DNA of 64,000 nucleotides from DASSUW01 sp963806395 (GCA_963806395.1 CAWDYI010000021.1:1-64000); one strand, 5' to 3'; positions 1-7,822 are shown, numbered from the stretch's first letter. Notes: generated from the letters alone by a model not told the origin. Translations and numbers: made by a program.

Positions 1-1641
1 GACCTCGCCGCCGAGCTGGTGCAGCCGGAGCGAGGCAGCGATTCGGAGCGCGTCGTCGGCACCGGCGTCGCGCTCTACGTCGAGCGCGCCGGCGGTCAGT
101 TCGAGGAGGCCCGCGTCGCCGTCGAGCTTGGCGGCCGGGTGGTCGCGCACAGCGGCTCCGGCCCGCACGGGCAGGGGCACGCGACGACGTTCGCCCAGAT
201 CGTCGCCGACGCGCTCGGCGTCGAGCCGGACGCCGTGACGATGCGGTTCGGCGACTCGGCCGACTCACCGGCGGGCGTCGGGACGTTCGCCAGCCGGTCG
301 ACCGCGATGGCCGGGTCGGCGCTGCTGATCGCCGCGCGGGAGGTGCGGGAACGCCTGGACCGCGGCGAGACGGCGCCGGTCGAGGCGCACGCACGGTTCG
401 AGTCGGGCCTCATCTTCGGCTCGGGCGCGTACGCGGCGGTGGTGGAGATCGAGCGCGCGACCGGCGCGCTGCGCGTACGGAGGATCGCCGCCGTCGACGA
501 TGCCGGGCGGATCATCAACCCGCTGCTCGCGGAGGGCCAGGTGCTCGGCGGCACCGTCCACGGCCTCGGCGCGAGCCTGACGGAGGAGATGGTGCACGAC
601 GAGGACGGGCAGCCGACGACGGCGACGTTCCTCGACTACGGATTGCTGACGGCGGCCGAGGTGCCGGAGATCCGGACGGCGTTCGTGCAGTCGCCGTCAC
701 CGCACAACCCGCTCGGGGCGAAGGGCATCGGCGAGGGCGGGGCGATCGGGACGCCGGCGGCGATCGGCAACGCCGTCGCGGACGCGCTCGGCGGCCGCCG
801 CGTCGACCCGCCCTACACGGCGGACAAGCTCTGGGAGCGCGCTGCAGTGAAGCCGGCGCCGTTCGAGTACGCCGCGCCGGAGTCGCTGGGCGACGCGCTC
901 GCGCTGCTCGACGACGAGTCGCGGCCGCTGGCCGGCGGTCAGAGCCTGGTGCCGATGCTGAACTTCCGGCTCGCGCGGCCGGCCCGGCTGGTCGACCTCG
1001 AGCGCGTCTCCGGGCTGGCGTTCCTGGACGCCGCCGCCGGGCCGCTGCAGATCGGGGCGATGACGCGCCAGGCGACGCTCGAGCGCTCGGAGCTGGTCGC
1101 GCAGCGCTGGCCGCTGCTGCATCAGGCGGTACGGCTCGTCGGCCACGCCGCGATCCGCTCGCGCGGCACCGTCGGCGGCTCGGTCGCGCACGCCGACCCG
1201 AAGGCCGAGCTGCCGGTGGCGCTGGCCGCGCTCGACGCGCGCTTCCACGTGCGCTCGCCGACCGGCGCCCGCATGCTGAGCGCCGATGAGCTGTTCCAGG
1301 GGCCGCTGACGACCGCGCTCGAGCCGGACGAGCTGCTGGTCGAGATCGAGGTGCCGCCACTGCCCGCCGGGACGGGAACGGCGTTCGTCGAGCAGGCACG
1401 CACGCACGGCGACTTCGCGATCGCCGGCGCAGCCGCCGTCGTCGCGCCGGGCCGCGCCGCGATCGCGCTGCTCGGCGCCGCGCCGGTCCCGGTCCGCGCG
1501 ACCGAGGCGGAGCAGGCGCTCGTCGGAGGCGCGAGCGTCGGGGACGCGGCCGCGCTGGCGGCGGCGGGTGTGGCGGACCCCTACCGGCGCGCGCTGCTGA
1601 CCGCGCTCACCCGGCGAGCGATCGAGGCGGCGACCACGTGA
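1..1641 (+). CDS. Molybdenum hydroxylase, fused MoCo-subunit C-terminus and FAD subunit (5' partial)
   Basis: The frame is open from base 1, so the gene starts upstream of the window. The first ~280 residues are the C-terminal part of a CoxL/XdhA-type molybdopterin-binding subunit, including the GAKGIGEGGAIGTPAAIGNA block that ends this family. After KLWERAAVKP the same frame continues into a CoxM-type FAD-binding subunit: LAGGQSLVPMLNFRLARP is the FAD-binding signature, followed by IRSRGTVGGSVAHADP. There is no stop between the two parts, so large and medium subunits form one polypeptide. The 2Fe-2S subunit gene follows with a 4-bp overlap. The substrate (CO, xanthine, aldehyde or other N-heterocycle) cannot be told because the active-site loop region lies outside the window. 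Confidence 0.85.
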   Translation, partial: DLAAELVQPERGSDSERVVGTGVALYVERAGGQFEEARVAVELGGRVVAHSGSGPHGQGHATTFAQIVADALGVEPDAVTMRFGDSADSPAGVGTFASRSTAMAGSALLIAAREVRERLDRGETAPVEAHARFESGLIFGSGAYAAVVEIERATGALRVRRIAAVDDAGRIINPLLAEGQVLGGTVHGLGASLTEEMVHDEDGQPTTATFLDYGLLTAAEVPEIRTAFVQSPSPHNPLGAKGIGEGGAIGTPAAIGNAVADALGGRRVDPPYTADKLWERAAVKPAPFEYAAPESLGDALALLDDESRPLAGGQSLVPMLNFRLARPARLVDLERVSGLAFLDAAAGPLQIGAMTRQATLERSELVAQRWPLLHQAVRLVGHAAIRSRGTVGGSVAHADPKAELPVALAALDARFHVRSPTGARMLSADELFQGPLTTALEPDELLVEIEVPPLPAGTGTAFVEQARTHGDFAIAGAAAVVAPGRAAIALLGAAPVPVRATEAEQALVGGASVGDAAALAAAGVADPYRRALLTALTRRAIEAATT

Positions 1642-2117
1642 GGATCGAGCTCGAGGTCAACGGCCGCGCCTACGACGCCGACGTCGAGCCACGGATGTCG
1701 CTGTCGGACCTGTTGCGGCACGAGCTCGGCCTGACCGGCACCAAGGTGGGCTGCGAGCACGGTGTCTGCGGCGCGTGCACGGTGCAGGTCGACGGCGAGC
1801 CCGTGCGCTCGTGCCTGATGCTCGCCGTGCAGGCGCGCGGCCGCGCGGTGCGGACGATCGAGAACCTCTCGCCGCACCCGCTCCAGCAGGACTTCCACGA
1901 GGCGCACGCGCTCCAGTGCGGGTTCTGCACGGCGGGCGTGCTGATGTCGGCCGAGGCGTTCCTGCGCGAGCACGAAGACCCGACCGAGGACGAGATCCGC
2001 GAGGCCCTGGCCGGGAACCTGTGCCGGTGCACGGGCTACGTCGCGATGGTCGACGCTATTGCTCGAGCTGCTCGTACCGGCCCTCCCCGTACACCACCCG
2101 ACCGCCCACCATCGTGA
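1638..2117 (+). CDS. 2Fe-2S subunit of molybdenum hydroxylase (CoxS/XdhC type)
   Basis: The 159-residue product is the electron-transfer subunit that passes electrons from the molybdenum site to FAD. All eight cluster cysteines are visible: the plant-ferredoxin-like set GCEHGVCGACTV...RSC near residues 38-60, and the C-terminal set CGFCTAG...CRCTGY near 95-135. The GTG start overlaps the stop of the fused MoCo/FAD gene (GTGA), so the two are translationally coupled. The C-terminal tail after the CRCTGY block is proline-rich and overlaps the convergent amidohydrolase gene by 62 bp, which is unusually long for this family. A late frameshift or read-through into the neighbour cannot be excluded. 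Confidence 0.9.
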   Translation: MRIELEVNGRAYDADVEPRMSLSDLLRHELGLTGTKVGCEHGVCGACTVQVDGEPVRSCLMLAVQARGRAVRTIENLSPHPLQQDFHEAHALQCGFCTAGVLMSAEAFLREHEDPTEDEIREALAGNLCRCTGYVAMVDAIARAARTGPPRTPPDRPPS

Positions 2118-3681
2118 GCACCGAGGTCAGCGTCCGGATCTCGTCGACCGGCACCTTGAAGTAGTCGTCGCTGAGCACGATCAGGTCCGCGAGCCGGCCG
2201 ACCGTGAGCGATCCCACTCGGTCGTCGAGGCCCATGAACCAGTCGCACCGCGTCGTCGCCATCGCGAGCGCCTGCTCGCGCGTGAGCCGCTGGTCCTCCG
2301 CGACGCCGCCGCGATTCGGGTCGTACGTGATACCGCTGATCGCGTACCAGAGGTTCACGAACGGCGGGTACGGCGCGCCGTCGAGCCCGCCCGAGCCGAG
2401 GCACGACTCCGTCGCGCTCTCGTAGATCCGCCGGTACGGCGGATGCGCCCGGCCGCCCGTGGCGGCCATGTCGGTCGGGACGACGCCGGCGTTCAGCGCC
2501 TGCAGGCGCGCCAGTGCGTCGGGGTTCGGCTCGGTCGGCCCCGCGCCCGGATGCAGCATCCGCCAGCGCAGGTCCGTGATCGGGTGGCGCTGGTTGGCCT
2601 GCTCCCACTCGGCGACGAGGCCGTGCTGCGTCGTCGCCCGGGTGGCGCCGTGCTCGAACGACAGCTCCCGGCTGGAGAGCCGCTGCAGGATCCGCCGGTA
2701 TTCGGGCGGCGGGTACACGCCCTTCGCGCCCGGGCGCAGGACCCCGGCGCCGACGCCGCCGATCCGCAGCGTGTCGTCGCCGACCTCGCTGACCTGGATG
2801 GCGTCGAGCGGGAGGTTGAGCCGGATGCGCGCGTTCAGCTCGCCGGCGCGATGGAGGCGGTTGACCGCCTCGTAGCCGAGGTCGCCGCCCGGATCGTCCC
2901 ACGCCGTCAGGCCGCGGCGGTTGAGCTCGCGGATCAGGTGCGTGGTGCACGACTCCTGCTCGTCGAGGGTCAGGCGACCCGTCTCGTTCCCGATCGCGCG
3001 GATCGCGCGCGCGTTCGCGGGACCGATGACCTGACCGGTCGCCATGCCGGACGAGTTGCGTACGACGCCGGGGTCGCCGGCCTCGAGACCGAGCTTGCGC
3101 ATGGCCGGCGTGTTGAGCTGCCCGCCCGGGACCCCGGTGCCCTGCAGGTAGACCAGGTGGCTCGGCGCGATCGCGTCGAGCTCGGCCCGCGTGAGCATCC
3201 CCGGGGAGTCGAACTGCGCGACGTTCCATGCGCCCCCGATCTGGAACAGCCACTTGCCGGCGGGCGTGCGCTGCGCGCGGTCGGCGACGTCCATCAGCGC
3301 CTCGCTGCGCTTGTACAGCGCGTCGAAGCGCGGGGAGCGGGAGTAGCACGAGCTCGAGCCCATGCGCACGCCCTCCAGGTGGCCGTCGATCAGGCCCGGG
3401 AGGACGCGGCGGCCGCCGAGGTCGATCAGCCGTGTCTTGTCACCGGCCAGGTCCTTCACCTCGGCGTCGCCGCCCGCCGCGACGATCTCGCCGTCCCGGA
3501 TCGCCAGCGCCTGCACCGTCGACCCGCGGCCGTCCATCGTCGTGATCCGCCCGTGATGGACGATCGTGTCCGGTGCCGGGAGCGCCGTCGTCGCCGGCGG
3601 GTCGCCGGTTCCCGCGGCCACTCCGACCCCTGCTGCGGCCACGGCGAGCACGCACGCGCCGAGGATGAGCCATCTCCCCAT
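2056..3681 (-). CDS. Secreted amidohydrolase family 3 (YtcJ-like), atypical metal site
   Basis: The 541-residue protein has an N-terminal hydrophobic segment (WLILGACVLAVAAAGVGVAA) typical of a signal peptide or anchor, then the composite beta-sandwich and TIM-barrel layout of amidohydrolase family 3: DTIVHHGRITTMD at the front, GRRVLPGLIDGH before the barrel, and GSLTVGRLADLIVLSDDYF at the end. The canonical HxH metal motif reads GHLEG here, so the second histidine is replaced by glutamate; FEHGA and MLHPGAG histidines remain. The ATG at 3681 is preceded by a purine-rich AGGAAGAGG. It lies downstream of, and is paralogous to, the amidohydrolase at 3743-5944, with a hairpin between them. The substrate is unknown and activity is doubtful. 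Confidence 0.8.
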   Translation of the reverse strand: MGRWLILGACVLAVAAAGVGVAAGTGDPPATTALPAPDTIVHHGRITTMDGRGSTVQALAIRDGEIVAAGGDAEVKDLAGDKTRLIDLGGRRVLPGLIDGHLEGVRMGSSSCYSRSPRFDALYKRSEALMDVADRAQRTPAGKWLFQIGGAWNVAQFDSPGMLTRAELDAIAPSHLVYLQGTGVPGGQLNTPAMRKLGLEAGDPGVVRNSSGMATGQVIGPANARAIRAIGNETGRLTLDEQESCTTHLIRELNRRGLTAWDDPGGDLGYEAVNRLHRAGELNARIRLNLPLDAIQVSEVGDDTLRIGGVGAGVLRPGAKGVYPPPEYRRILQRLSSRELSFEHGATRATTQHGLVAEWEQANQRHPITDLRWRMLHPGAGPTEPNPDALARLQALNAGVVPTDMAATGGRAHPPYRRIYESATESCLGSGGLDGAPYPPFVNLWYAISGITYDPNRGGVAEDQRLTREQALAMATTRCDWFMGLDDRVGSLTVGRLADLIVLSDDYFKVPVDEIRTLTSVLTMVGGRVVYGEGRYEQLEQ

Positions 3682-3706
3682 GTGGCCTCTTCCTATCAGG
3701 ACGAGC

Positions 3707-3734
3707 GGAGCCCCCGGCGGGTGCCGGGGGCTCC
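3707..3734 (-). terminator. Hairpin terminator after the larger amidohydrolase
   Basis: A perfect 12-bp inverted repeat (GGAGCCCCCGGC, 4-base loop GGGT, GCCGGGGGCTCC) lies 8 bases after the stop codon of the minus-strand gene at 3743-5944. No clear T-tract follows, as is common in high-GC actinobacteria. It separates the two amidohydrolase genes and would reduce read-through into the downstream one. Confidence 0.6.
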
Positions 3735-3742
3735 GTCGCTGT

Positions 3743-5944
3743 CTAGCCGCCCAACGCGTAGGCCGAGACCGGCCCGTCGTCCTTGAACACCTTGCCGGTC
3801 CGCCACGTCTGCGGGAGGTCGCTCCGCCCCGTGCGGCCGGTCTCGCTGTTCTCGGTGCCCTGGCCGCCCGAGTACGTGCGGATCTTCAGCACCCCACCAT
3901 TGCCCTGGACCGCGATCCAGTACGGCTCGTCCTTCGCGAGCGGTACCGCCGGCAGCGACACCGTGTTCCACGCGCCCGCTGTGACCGGCGACCACTTGCC
4001 CTGGCCGAGCAACTGGCCCGGGTGCCCGTTCGCGTCGCTGTAGATGCCTGCGACCAACGAGCCGGCGGTCGTGCCGTTCTCGACGAACACGCTCAGGCGA
4101 TCCACCGCGCCGGTCTTGCGCGCGACGTTGCGGAACGCCTCCGGCAGCGTCGAGCTCAGCGTGTCGGTCTCCGGCCCGAGGCCCGTCTCCCCGAGGATCG
4201 GCTCATCGCCCACGAGGTAGCCGAACTCGCCGGCCGCGTGCACGACGCGCCCGTCGACGACCGTCAGGAGCGACTTGATGTCCTTGATGTCCGCGTCGTC
4301 GACCTCGAAGTAGTCGTCGCTGAGGACGATCATGTCCGCGTGCCAGCCGGGCTGCAGCGAGCCGACGCGGTCTTCCTGGTCGATGAACCAGCCGCACTCG
4401 ACCGTCGCGTGCCGGAGCGCTTCAGTGCGCGTGAGCCGCTGGTCCGCGGGCACGCCCTGCACGCCGGGCAGCATCGTCTGGCCGGTCGTGACGTACCAGA
4501 GCGTCTGGAACGGTGCCCACGGCGCGACGTTCATCGCGTCCGTCGCCAGGCACATGTGCTCGGCGCTGTTCATGACCGTCTTGTACCGCGGACCCGCGCC
4601 GCCGTTCCTGACCGACGAGAACGTGAGGGCCCAGCCGACGCCGATCGCGTTCGCCCGCGCCAGCTGCGCATCGGTCGGCTGCCCGTCGTTCGGGTGCGCG
4701 ATCCGCCACTTCAGCTTGTTGATCGGGTACACGGTGTTCCCGGCCTCGAAGCCGTCGAGGAGCGGATCGAGCACGCCGACGTGGGTCTCGACGCTCAGCC
4801 GCTTGCCGGCGGCGTAGCGCGTGAACGCCGGGTAGTCGGGATCGTTCGGCATCATGTCCTCGCCCGGGCCCATGTACCGGAACATGTCGTCGCCGAGGAA
4901 GCCGACGGCGTTCCTCGTGTCCTCGAGTTGCCGCGGGTAGCCGGCGTAGCTGCTCATCGCGTTGTAGGCGATGCGCGCGTTGAGGCCGCTGGTGCGGTAC
5001 AGGTGCATCGCGCCCTCTTCGACGTGCAGACCGTCGTTGATCGCACCGGTCGTCCCCCACGGGGCCGTGTTGCCGCCGGCGTCCTTCCACGCCGTCAGGC
5101 CGCGGCTGTTGGCCTCGGCGATGAACTCCTTCAGGCACTTCGCCTCGCCGTCGATCCCGATCGCGTCGATCTGGGCGAGGATCGCCGCGTTCGCGAGCGC
5201 GGTCGCCGGTGCGGCCAGCTGGCCGGTCGGCTTGCCGTCGGCGCCGAGCACCACGCCCGGCGATCCGGCCGACAGCCCGAGCAGGTCGAGCGCGGCCTGG
5301 TTGACGCGTGCCCCGGCGATGCCGCTTCCCTGGATCCACAGCGGGTTCTTGGGCGCGGCAGCGCTGAGCTCGTCGAACGTGAACACCGTCGGGTTGTCGA
5401 GCTGGCCGAGGTTCCACCCGCCGGACGTCGTCCAGATCCAGCGGCCGTCATCGAGCTCGTCGGCCTTCGCCGCGTACATGGCGAGCGCCGTGGCACGGCT
5501 CGTGACCAGATCGAGCCGGACCACCTGCGTCCAGCAGTGATAGCCCTCGCGCATGCCGTGGATGTGCCCGTCGATCAATCCGGGCAGCACGCGGCGGCCA
5601 CGCAGGTCGACGAGCTTGGTGCCCTTCTTGGCCAGCTTCTTGATCGATCCGTTGGAGCCGGTCGCGAGGACCTCGCCGTCGCGGATCGCGATCGCGTCGA
5701 CGACCGAGTTGTCCTCGTCGACCGTCGAGATCTTGCCGTTGTAGAGGACCATGTCCGGGACCCCGAGGTTGCCGAGCGCCTGCGGCGGCTTGGCGTCGCC
5801 GCCGCCGCCCGCGCTGGCGAGCACGGCCGTCGAGGCGATCGCGGCGACCGTGGCCGCCACCACGGTGGCGACCCGCCAGACCTTGCTCTCGGGAGGCGGC
5901 GCCCCCGGCCTCTTGGACTTCCTCCGCCGTGACCCATCGAGCAT
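3743..5944 (-). CDS. Secreted amidohydrolase family 3 with C-terminal beta-sandwich domain
   Basis: The 733-residue protein starts with a basic stretch and a hydrophobic segment (VATVVAATVAAIASTAVLAS), consistent with a signal peptide or membrane anchor. The amidohydrolase domain (to about residue 550) has an intact GLIDGHIHG metal motif, VETHVG and RIAHPND histidines, and the closing GSLQPGWHADMIVLSDDYF. The last ~140 residues (SVFVENGTTAGSLVAGIYSD onward) resemble the choice-of-anchor R type beta-sandwich seen in exported proteins. I chose ATG 5944 over the upstream in-frame start at 6010 because GGAGGAGAGGAG precedes it. A minus-strand promoter and two operator-like palindromes lie upstream. 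The substrate is unknown. Confidence 0.8.
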   Translation of the reverse strand: MLDGSRRRKSKRPGAPPPESKVWRVATVVAATVAAIASTAVLASAGGGGDAKPPQALGNLGVPDMVLYNGKISTVDEDNSVVDAIAIRDGEVLATGSNGSIKKLAKKGTKLVDLRGRRVLPGLIDGHIHGMREGYHCWTQVVRLDLVTSRATALAMYAAKADELDDGRWIWTTSGGWNLGQLDNPTVFTFDELSAAAPKNPLWIQGSGIAGARVNQAALDLLGLSAGSPGVVLGADGKPTGQLAAPATALANAAILAQIDAIGIDGEAKCLKEFIAEANSRGLTAWKDAGGNTAPWGTTGAINDGLHVEEGAMHLYRTSGLNARIAYNAMSSYAGYPRQLEDTRNAVGFLGDDMFRYMGPGEDMMPNDPDYPAFTRYAAGKRLSVETHVGVLDPLLDGFEAGNTVYPINKLKWRIAHPNDGQPTDAQLARANAIGVGWALTFSSVRNGGAGPRYKTVMNSAEHMCLATDAMNVAPWAPFQTLWYVTTGQTMLPGVQGVPADQRLTRTEALRHATVECGWFIDQEDRVGSLQPGWHADMIVLSDDYFEVDDADIKDIKSLLTVVDGRVVHAAGEFGYLVGDEPILGETGLGPETDTLSSTLPEAFRNVARKTGAVDRLSVFVENGTTAGSLVAGIYSDANGHPGQLLGQGKWSPVTAGAWNTVSLPAVPLAKDEPYWIAVQGNGGVLKIRTYSGGQGTENSETGRTGRSDLPQTWRTGKVFKDDGPVSAYALGG

Positions 5945-5963
5945 GGAACGACTCCTCTCCTCC

Positions 5964-5983
5964 GACTGCAAACGATTGCAGTC
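5964..5983. promoter_or_regulatory. LacI-family-like operator in the amidohydrolase leader
   Basis: GACTGCAAACGATTGCAGTC is a perfect 8-bp inverted repeat with a 4-base spacer, 20 bases upstream of the ATG at 5944. The core TGCAAACGATTGCA fits the TGNAANCGNTTNCA pattern bound by LacI/GalR/CcpA-type regulators, including the central CG. It sits inside the predicted 5' leader. No LacI-family gene is in the window. Confidence 0.55.
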
Positions 5984-6045
5984 GATCTGGCGGGCAACCT
6001 GCTCCCTCATCCCTCAAACGCTACGTCTCGTCCGGTAGGGACATC

Positions 6046-6061
6046 GGACTGTCAGACCAGT
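6046..6061 (-). promoter_or_regulatory. GntR/FadR-type operator, site 1
   Basis: Read on the minus strand, this is ACTGGTCTGACAGTCC. It contains TGGTCTGACAG, matching the FadR-subfamily consensus TNGTNNNACNA at all but the last position. It overlaps the expected start point of the minus-strand promoter at 6066-6095 and lies upstream of the GntR gene. A near-copy (14 of 16 identical) occurs at 6837-6852 on the other side of that gene. Confidence 0.6.
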
Positions 6062-6065
6062 GCCG

Positions 6066-6095
6066 AGTATCTATCAGCCGCGAGAGCGCTGTCAA
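6066..6095 (-). promoter_or_regulatory. Sigma-70 type promoter for amidohydrolase gene
   Basis: On the minus strand a perfect TTGACA (6095-6090) is followed after 18 bases by GATACT (6071-6066). The expected start point near 6059 falls at the edge of GntR operator site 1, so a bound regulator would block transcription of the amidohydrolase at 3743-5944. Confidence 0.55.
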
Positions 6096-6103
6096 GGGCG
6101 GCG

Positions 6104-6109
6104 TATAGT
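6104..6109 (+). promoter_or_regulatory. -10 box of the GntR gene
   Basis: TATAGT lies exactly 10 bases before the GTG at 6120, matching the spacing seen at several other genes in this window. It implies a leaderless or nearly leaderless transcript and supports 6120 over 6060 as the start codon. Confidence 0.5.
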
Positions 6110-6119
6110 CAGCCGCTCA

Positions 6120-6821
6120 GTGTCAGAGAATCGCTTCGAGCCGATCGCCCGGCAGAAGACGTACGAGCTCGTCGAGGAGCGATTGCTCAGCCTGATCGCG
6201 TCGGGCCGGCTCGAGCCCGGCGATGCGATGCCGTCGGAGCGGGAGCTCGCGCAGATGTACGCCGTCGGGCGCTCCTCGATCCGCGAAGCGCTGCGGATGC
6301 TCGAGTCGAAGGGCGTGATCCACAACTCCGGCAACGGCGCGTTCAACGTCGCCGAGTTCGGCAACTCGCTCAACCACTCGCTCGACTTCCTGCTGAGTGT
6401 CGACCAGGCGGACTTCGGCGAGCTGTTCGAGGTCCGGCACATGCTCGAGGCCGAGGCGGCGGCGCTTGCCGCCGACCGGCACCTCGAATCGGACACGGTC
6501 GAGATGGCGCGGCAGATCGAGGCGATGCAGGCCGGATTGGGCTCCGAGCAGGACTTCATCATCGCCGACCTGCGGTTCCACATCGCGGTCGCGCACGCGA
6601 CGCGCAACCGCTTGATCGTCCACCTCATGCACGCGATCCGCTCGCAGCTCCAGCGGTCGCTGGCGACGAGCTTCCACGTGCCCGGCAGCCCCGAGCATGC
6701 GATCGAGATGCACCGCCTGATCCTCGAGGCGATCACGGCCCGCGAGCCCGACGAGGCGCGCAGGCGCATGCACGAGCACGTCGCCCGTGTCGAGCAGGCG
6801 ACGAGCCCGCGCCGGGCTTGA
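6120..6821 (+). CDS. GntR-family transcriptional regulator, FadR (FCD) subfamily
   Basis: The 233-residue regulator has a winged-helix GntR domain (KTYELVEERLLSLIASGRLE, then PSERELAQMYAVGRSSIREA, the recognition helix region) and an all-helical FCD effector domain with the metal/ligand histidine pattern DLRFHIAVAHATRN and a late LILEAITARE block. FCD proteins usually bind small organic acids or sugar acids. An in-frame GTG at 6060 would add 20 residues unlike the family, and the -10 box TATAGT sits between, so 6120 is preferred. It is divergent from the amidohydrolases and upstream of the CopC-type gene, and operator copies flank it on both sides. It probably represses its neighbours and itself. 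Confidence 0.85.
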   Translation: MSENRFEPIARQKTYELVEERLLSLIASGRLEPGDAMPSERELAQMYAVGRSSIREALRMLESKGVIHNSGNGAFNVAEFGNSLNHSLDFLLSVDQADFGELFEVRHMLEAEAAALAADRHLESDTVEMARQIEAMQAGLGSEQDFIIADLRFHIAVAHATRNRLIVHLMHAIRSQLQRSLATSFHVPGSPEHAIEMHRLILEAITAREPDEARRRMHEHVARVEQATSPRRA

Positions 6822-6852
6822 CAGGCCCGCGTGACCACTGGTCTGATTGTCC
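6818..6852 (+). promoter_or_regulatory. Promoter with GntR operator site 2 upstream of CopC-type gene
   Basis: TTGACA (6818-6823) is followed after 18 bases by TCTGAT (6842-6847). The -10 region is covered by ACTGGTCTGATTGTCC (6837-6852), which matches GntR operator site 1 (minus-strand reading) at 14 of 16 bases, and 17 of 20 when two bases are added at each end. This argues that the gene at 6875 has its own promoter controlled by the regulator encoded just upstream. Confidence 0.5.
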
Positions 6853-6874
6853 TATCGGCAATCTGCTCGAGCCC

Positions 6875-7816
6875 GTGCGGCGTCTGGGGGCCGTGACCGC
6901 GCGGCGGGCGGCGCTCGTGGCGGTCGCGATCGTCCTCGCCGTCCCGGCGCACGCCGGGGCTCACGCCGGGTTCGTCTCCTCCACGCCGGCGAACGACGCC
7001 GTCGTCGAGGTGGCACCGGAGCAGGTCGTCATGCGCTTCAACCAGGCCGTGAAGCCCAGCTCGGTGCGGATCCTCGACGGCGTCGCCCGGCCGGTGCGGG
7101 TCGGGAAGGTCTCCCAGCCGCAGCCGAACGAGATCCTGGCGCCGATCGAGGGCAAGCTCGAGCGCGGGTCCTACACCGTCGTGTGGCGCGTGATCTCGGA
7201 CGACGTCGACGAGGTCTCCGGCTTCCTCGTGTTCCACATCGGAGCGCCGAAGACGCCGCCGGCAGGAGCGGCCGGCAGCGCGCCGGGCGACGCGGACAGC
7301 GGCCCGTCCGCCGCCCGCGTCGCCGCCTTCGTGCTGCTCGTGCTGCTCGCGATCGGCGCGGCGGCGCTCGCGTTCACGCGACGGGTCCGGCTCGCCGCCG
7401 TGGCGGGCGCGCTCGCCGTGGCGTCGCTGGTGGTCGGCGTGGCGGTGACGGGAACCGACGCCGGAGGCAGCGCGGCGTCCGTGAAGCCATTCCGCGCGAG
7501 CGTGAAGATGGGGACGCTGGACAGCCGGGTGGCGATCCTCCCGGCGCGCGTCGGCTGGAACCGGATCGAGCTCGAGCTTCCGCCGCCGACGGGCACCGAG
7601 GGCGGCTACTTCGAGGTGCGCGTGTGGGCGTCGCTGGAGTCGGCGGGCCTCGGGCCGATGCAGTTCGCCGGCATCCAGGGCACCGAGCTCAACTCGTTCG
7701 CCGTGCGGAGGGCGTATCTGCCGCTCCCAGGCTCATGGAAACTGCGGGTCTCGGCGCGCCGCGGCGTCTCCGGCCGCTACGCGACGACGCTCACCGTGCC
7801 GGTTCCGGCGCGGTGA
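6875..7816 (+). CDS. CopC-domain membrane protein without CopD
   Basis: A signal peptide (ARRAALVAVAIVLAVPAHAG) leads into a CopC copper-binding domain beginning HAGFVSSTPAND, with FNQAVKPSSVRILDG and YTVVWRVISDDVDEVSGFLVFHI. Two membrane helices follow (FVLLVLLAIGAAALAF and AAVAGALAVASLVVGVAV), then a C-terminal beta domain resembling the YtkA-type tail of CopC-CopD fusions. The multi-helix CopD part normally between these ends is absent. Conserved CopC histidines can be seen at the mature N-terminus (HAG) and in VFHIG. GTG 6875 and GTG 6893 are both possible starts; an upstream TTG at 6818 is part of a promoter. Role: probably periplasmic copper binding or delivery. Confidence 0.7.
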   Translation: MRRLGAVTARRAALVAVAIVLAVPAHAGAHAGFVSSTPANDAVVEVAPEQVVMRFNQAVKPSSVRILDGVARPVRVGKVSQPQPNEILAPIEGKLERGSYTVVWRVISDDVDEVSGFLVFHIGAPKTPPAGAAGSAPGDADSGPSAARVAAFVLLVLLAIGAAALAFTRRVRLAAVAGALAVASLVVGVAVTGTDAGGSAASVKPFRASVKMGTLDSRVAILPARVGWNRIELELPPPTGTEGGYFEVRVWASLESAGLGPMQFAGIQGTELNSFAVRRAYLPLPGSWKLRVSARRGVSGRYATTLTVPVPAR

Positions 7817-7822
7817 GGACGG

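Noticed and set aside
2059..5932. Long plus-strand open frames opposite the two amidohydrolase genes (575 and 788 codons).
   Set aside because: Their products are Arg/Ala/Pro-rich low-complexity sequence, as expected for antisense frames in GC-rich DNA; the minus-strand frames have signal peptides and family motifs.
6060..6119. GTG 6060 as start of the GntR regulator.
   Set aside because: It would place a promoter -10 box and operator in the coding region and add 20 residues foreign to the family; 6120 fits both.
6818..6874. TTG 6818 as start of the CopC-type gene, overlapping the GntR stop.
   Set aside because: The bases form TTGACA with a spaced -10 and operator site 2; the added residues precede a complete signal peptide.
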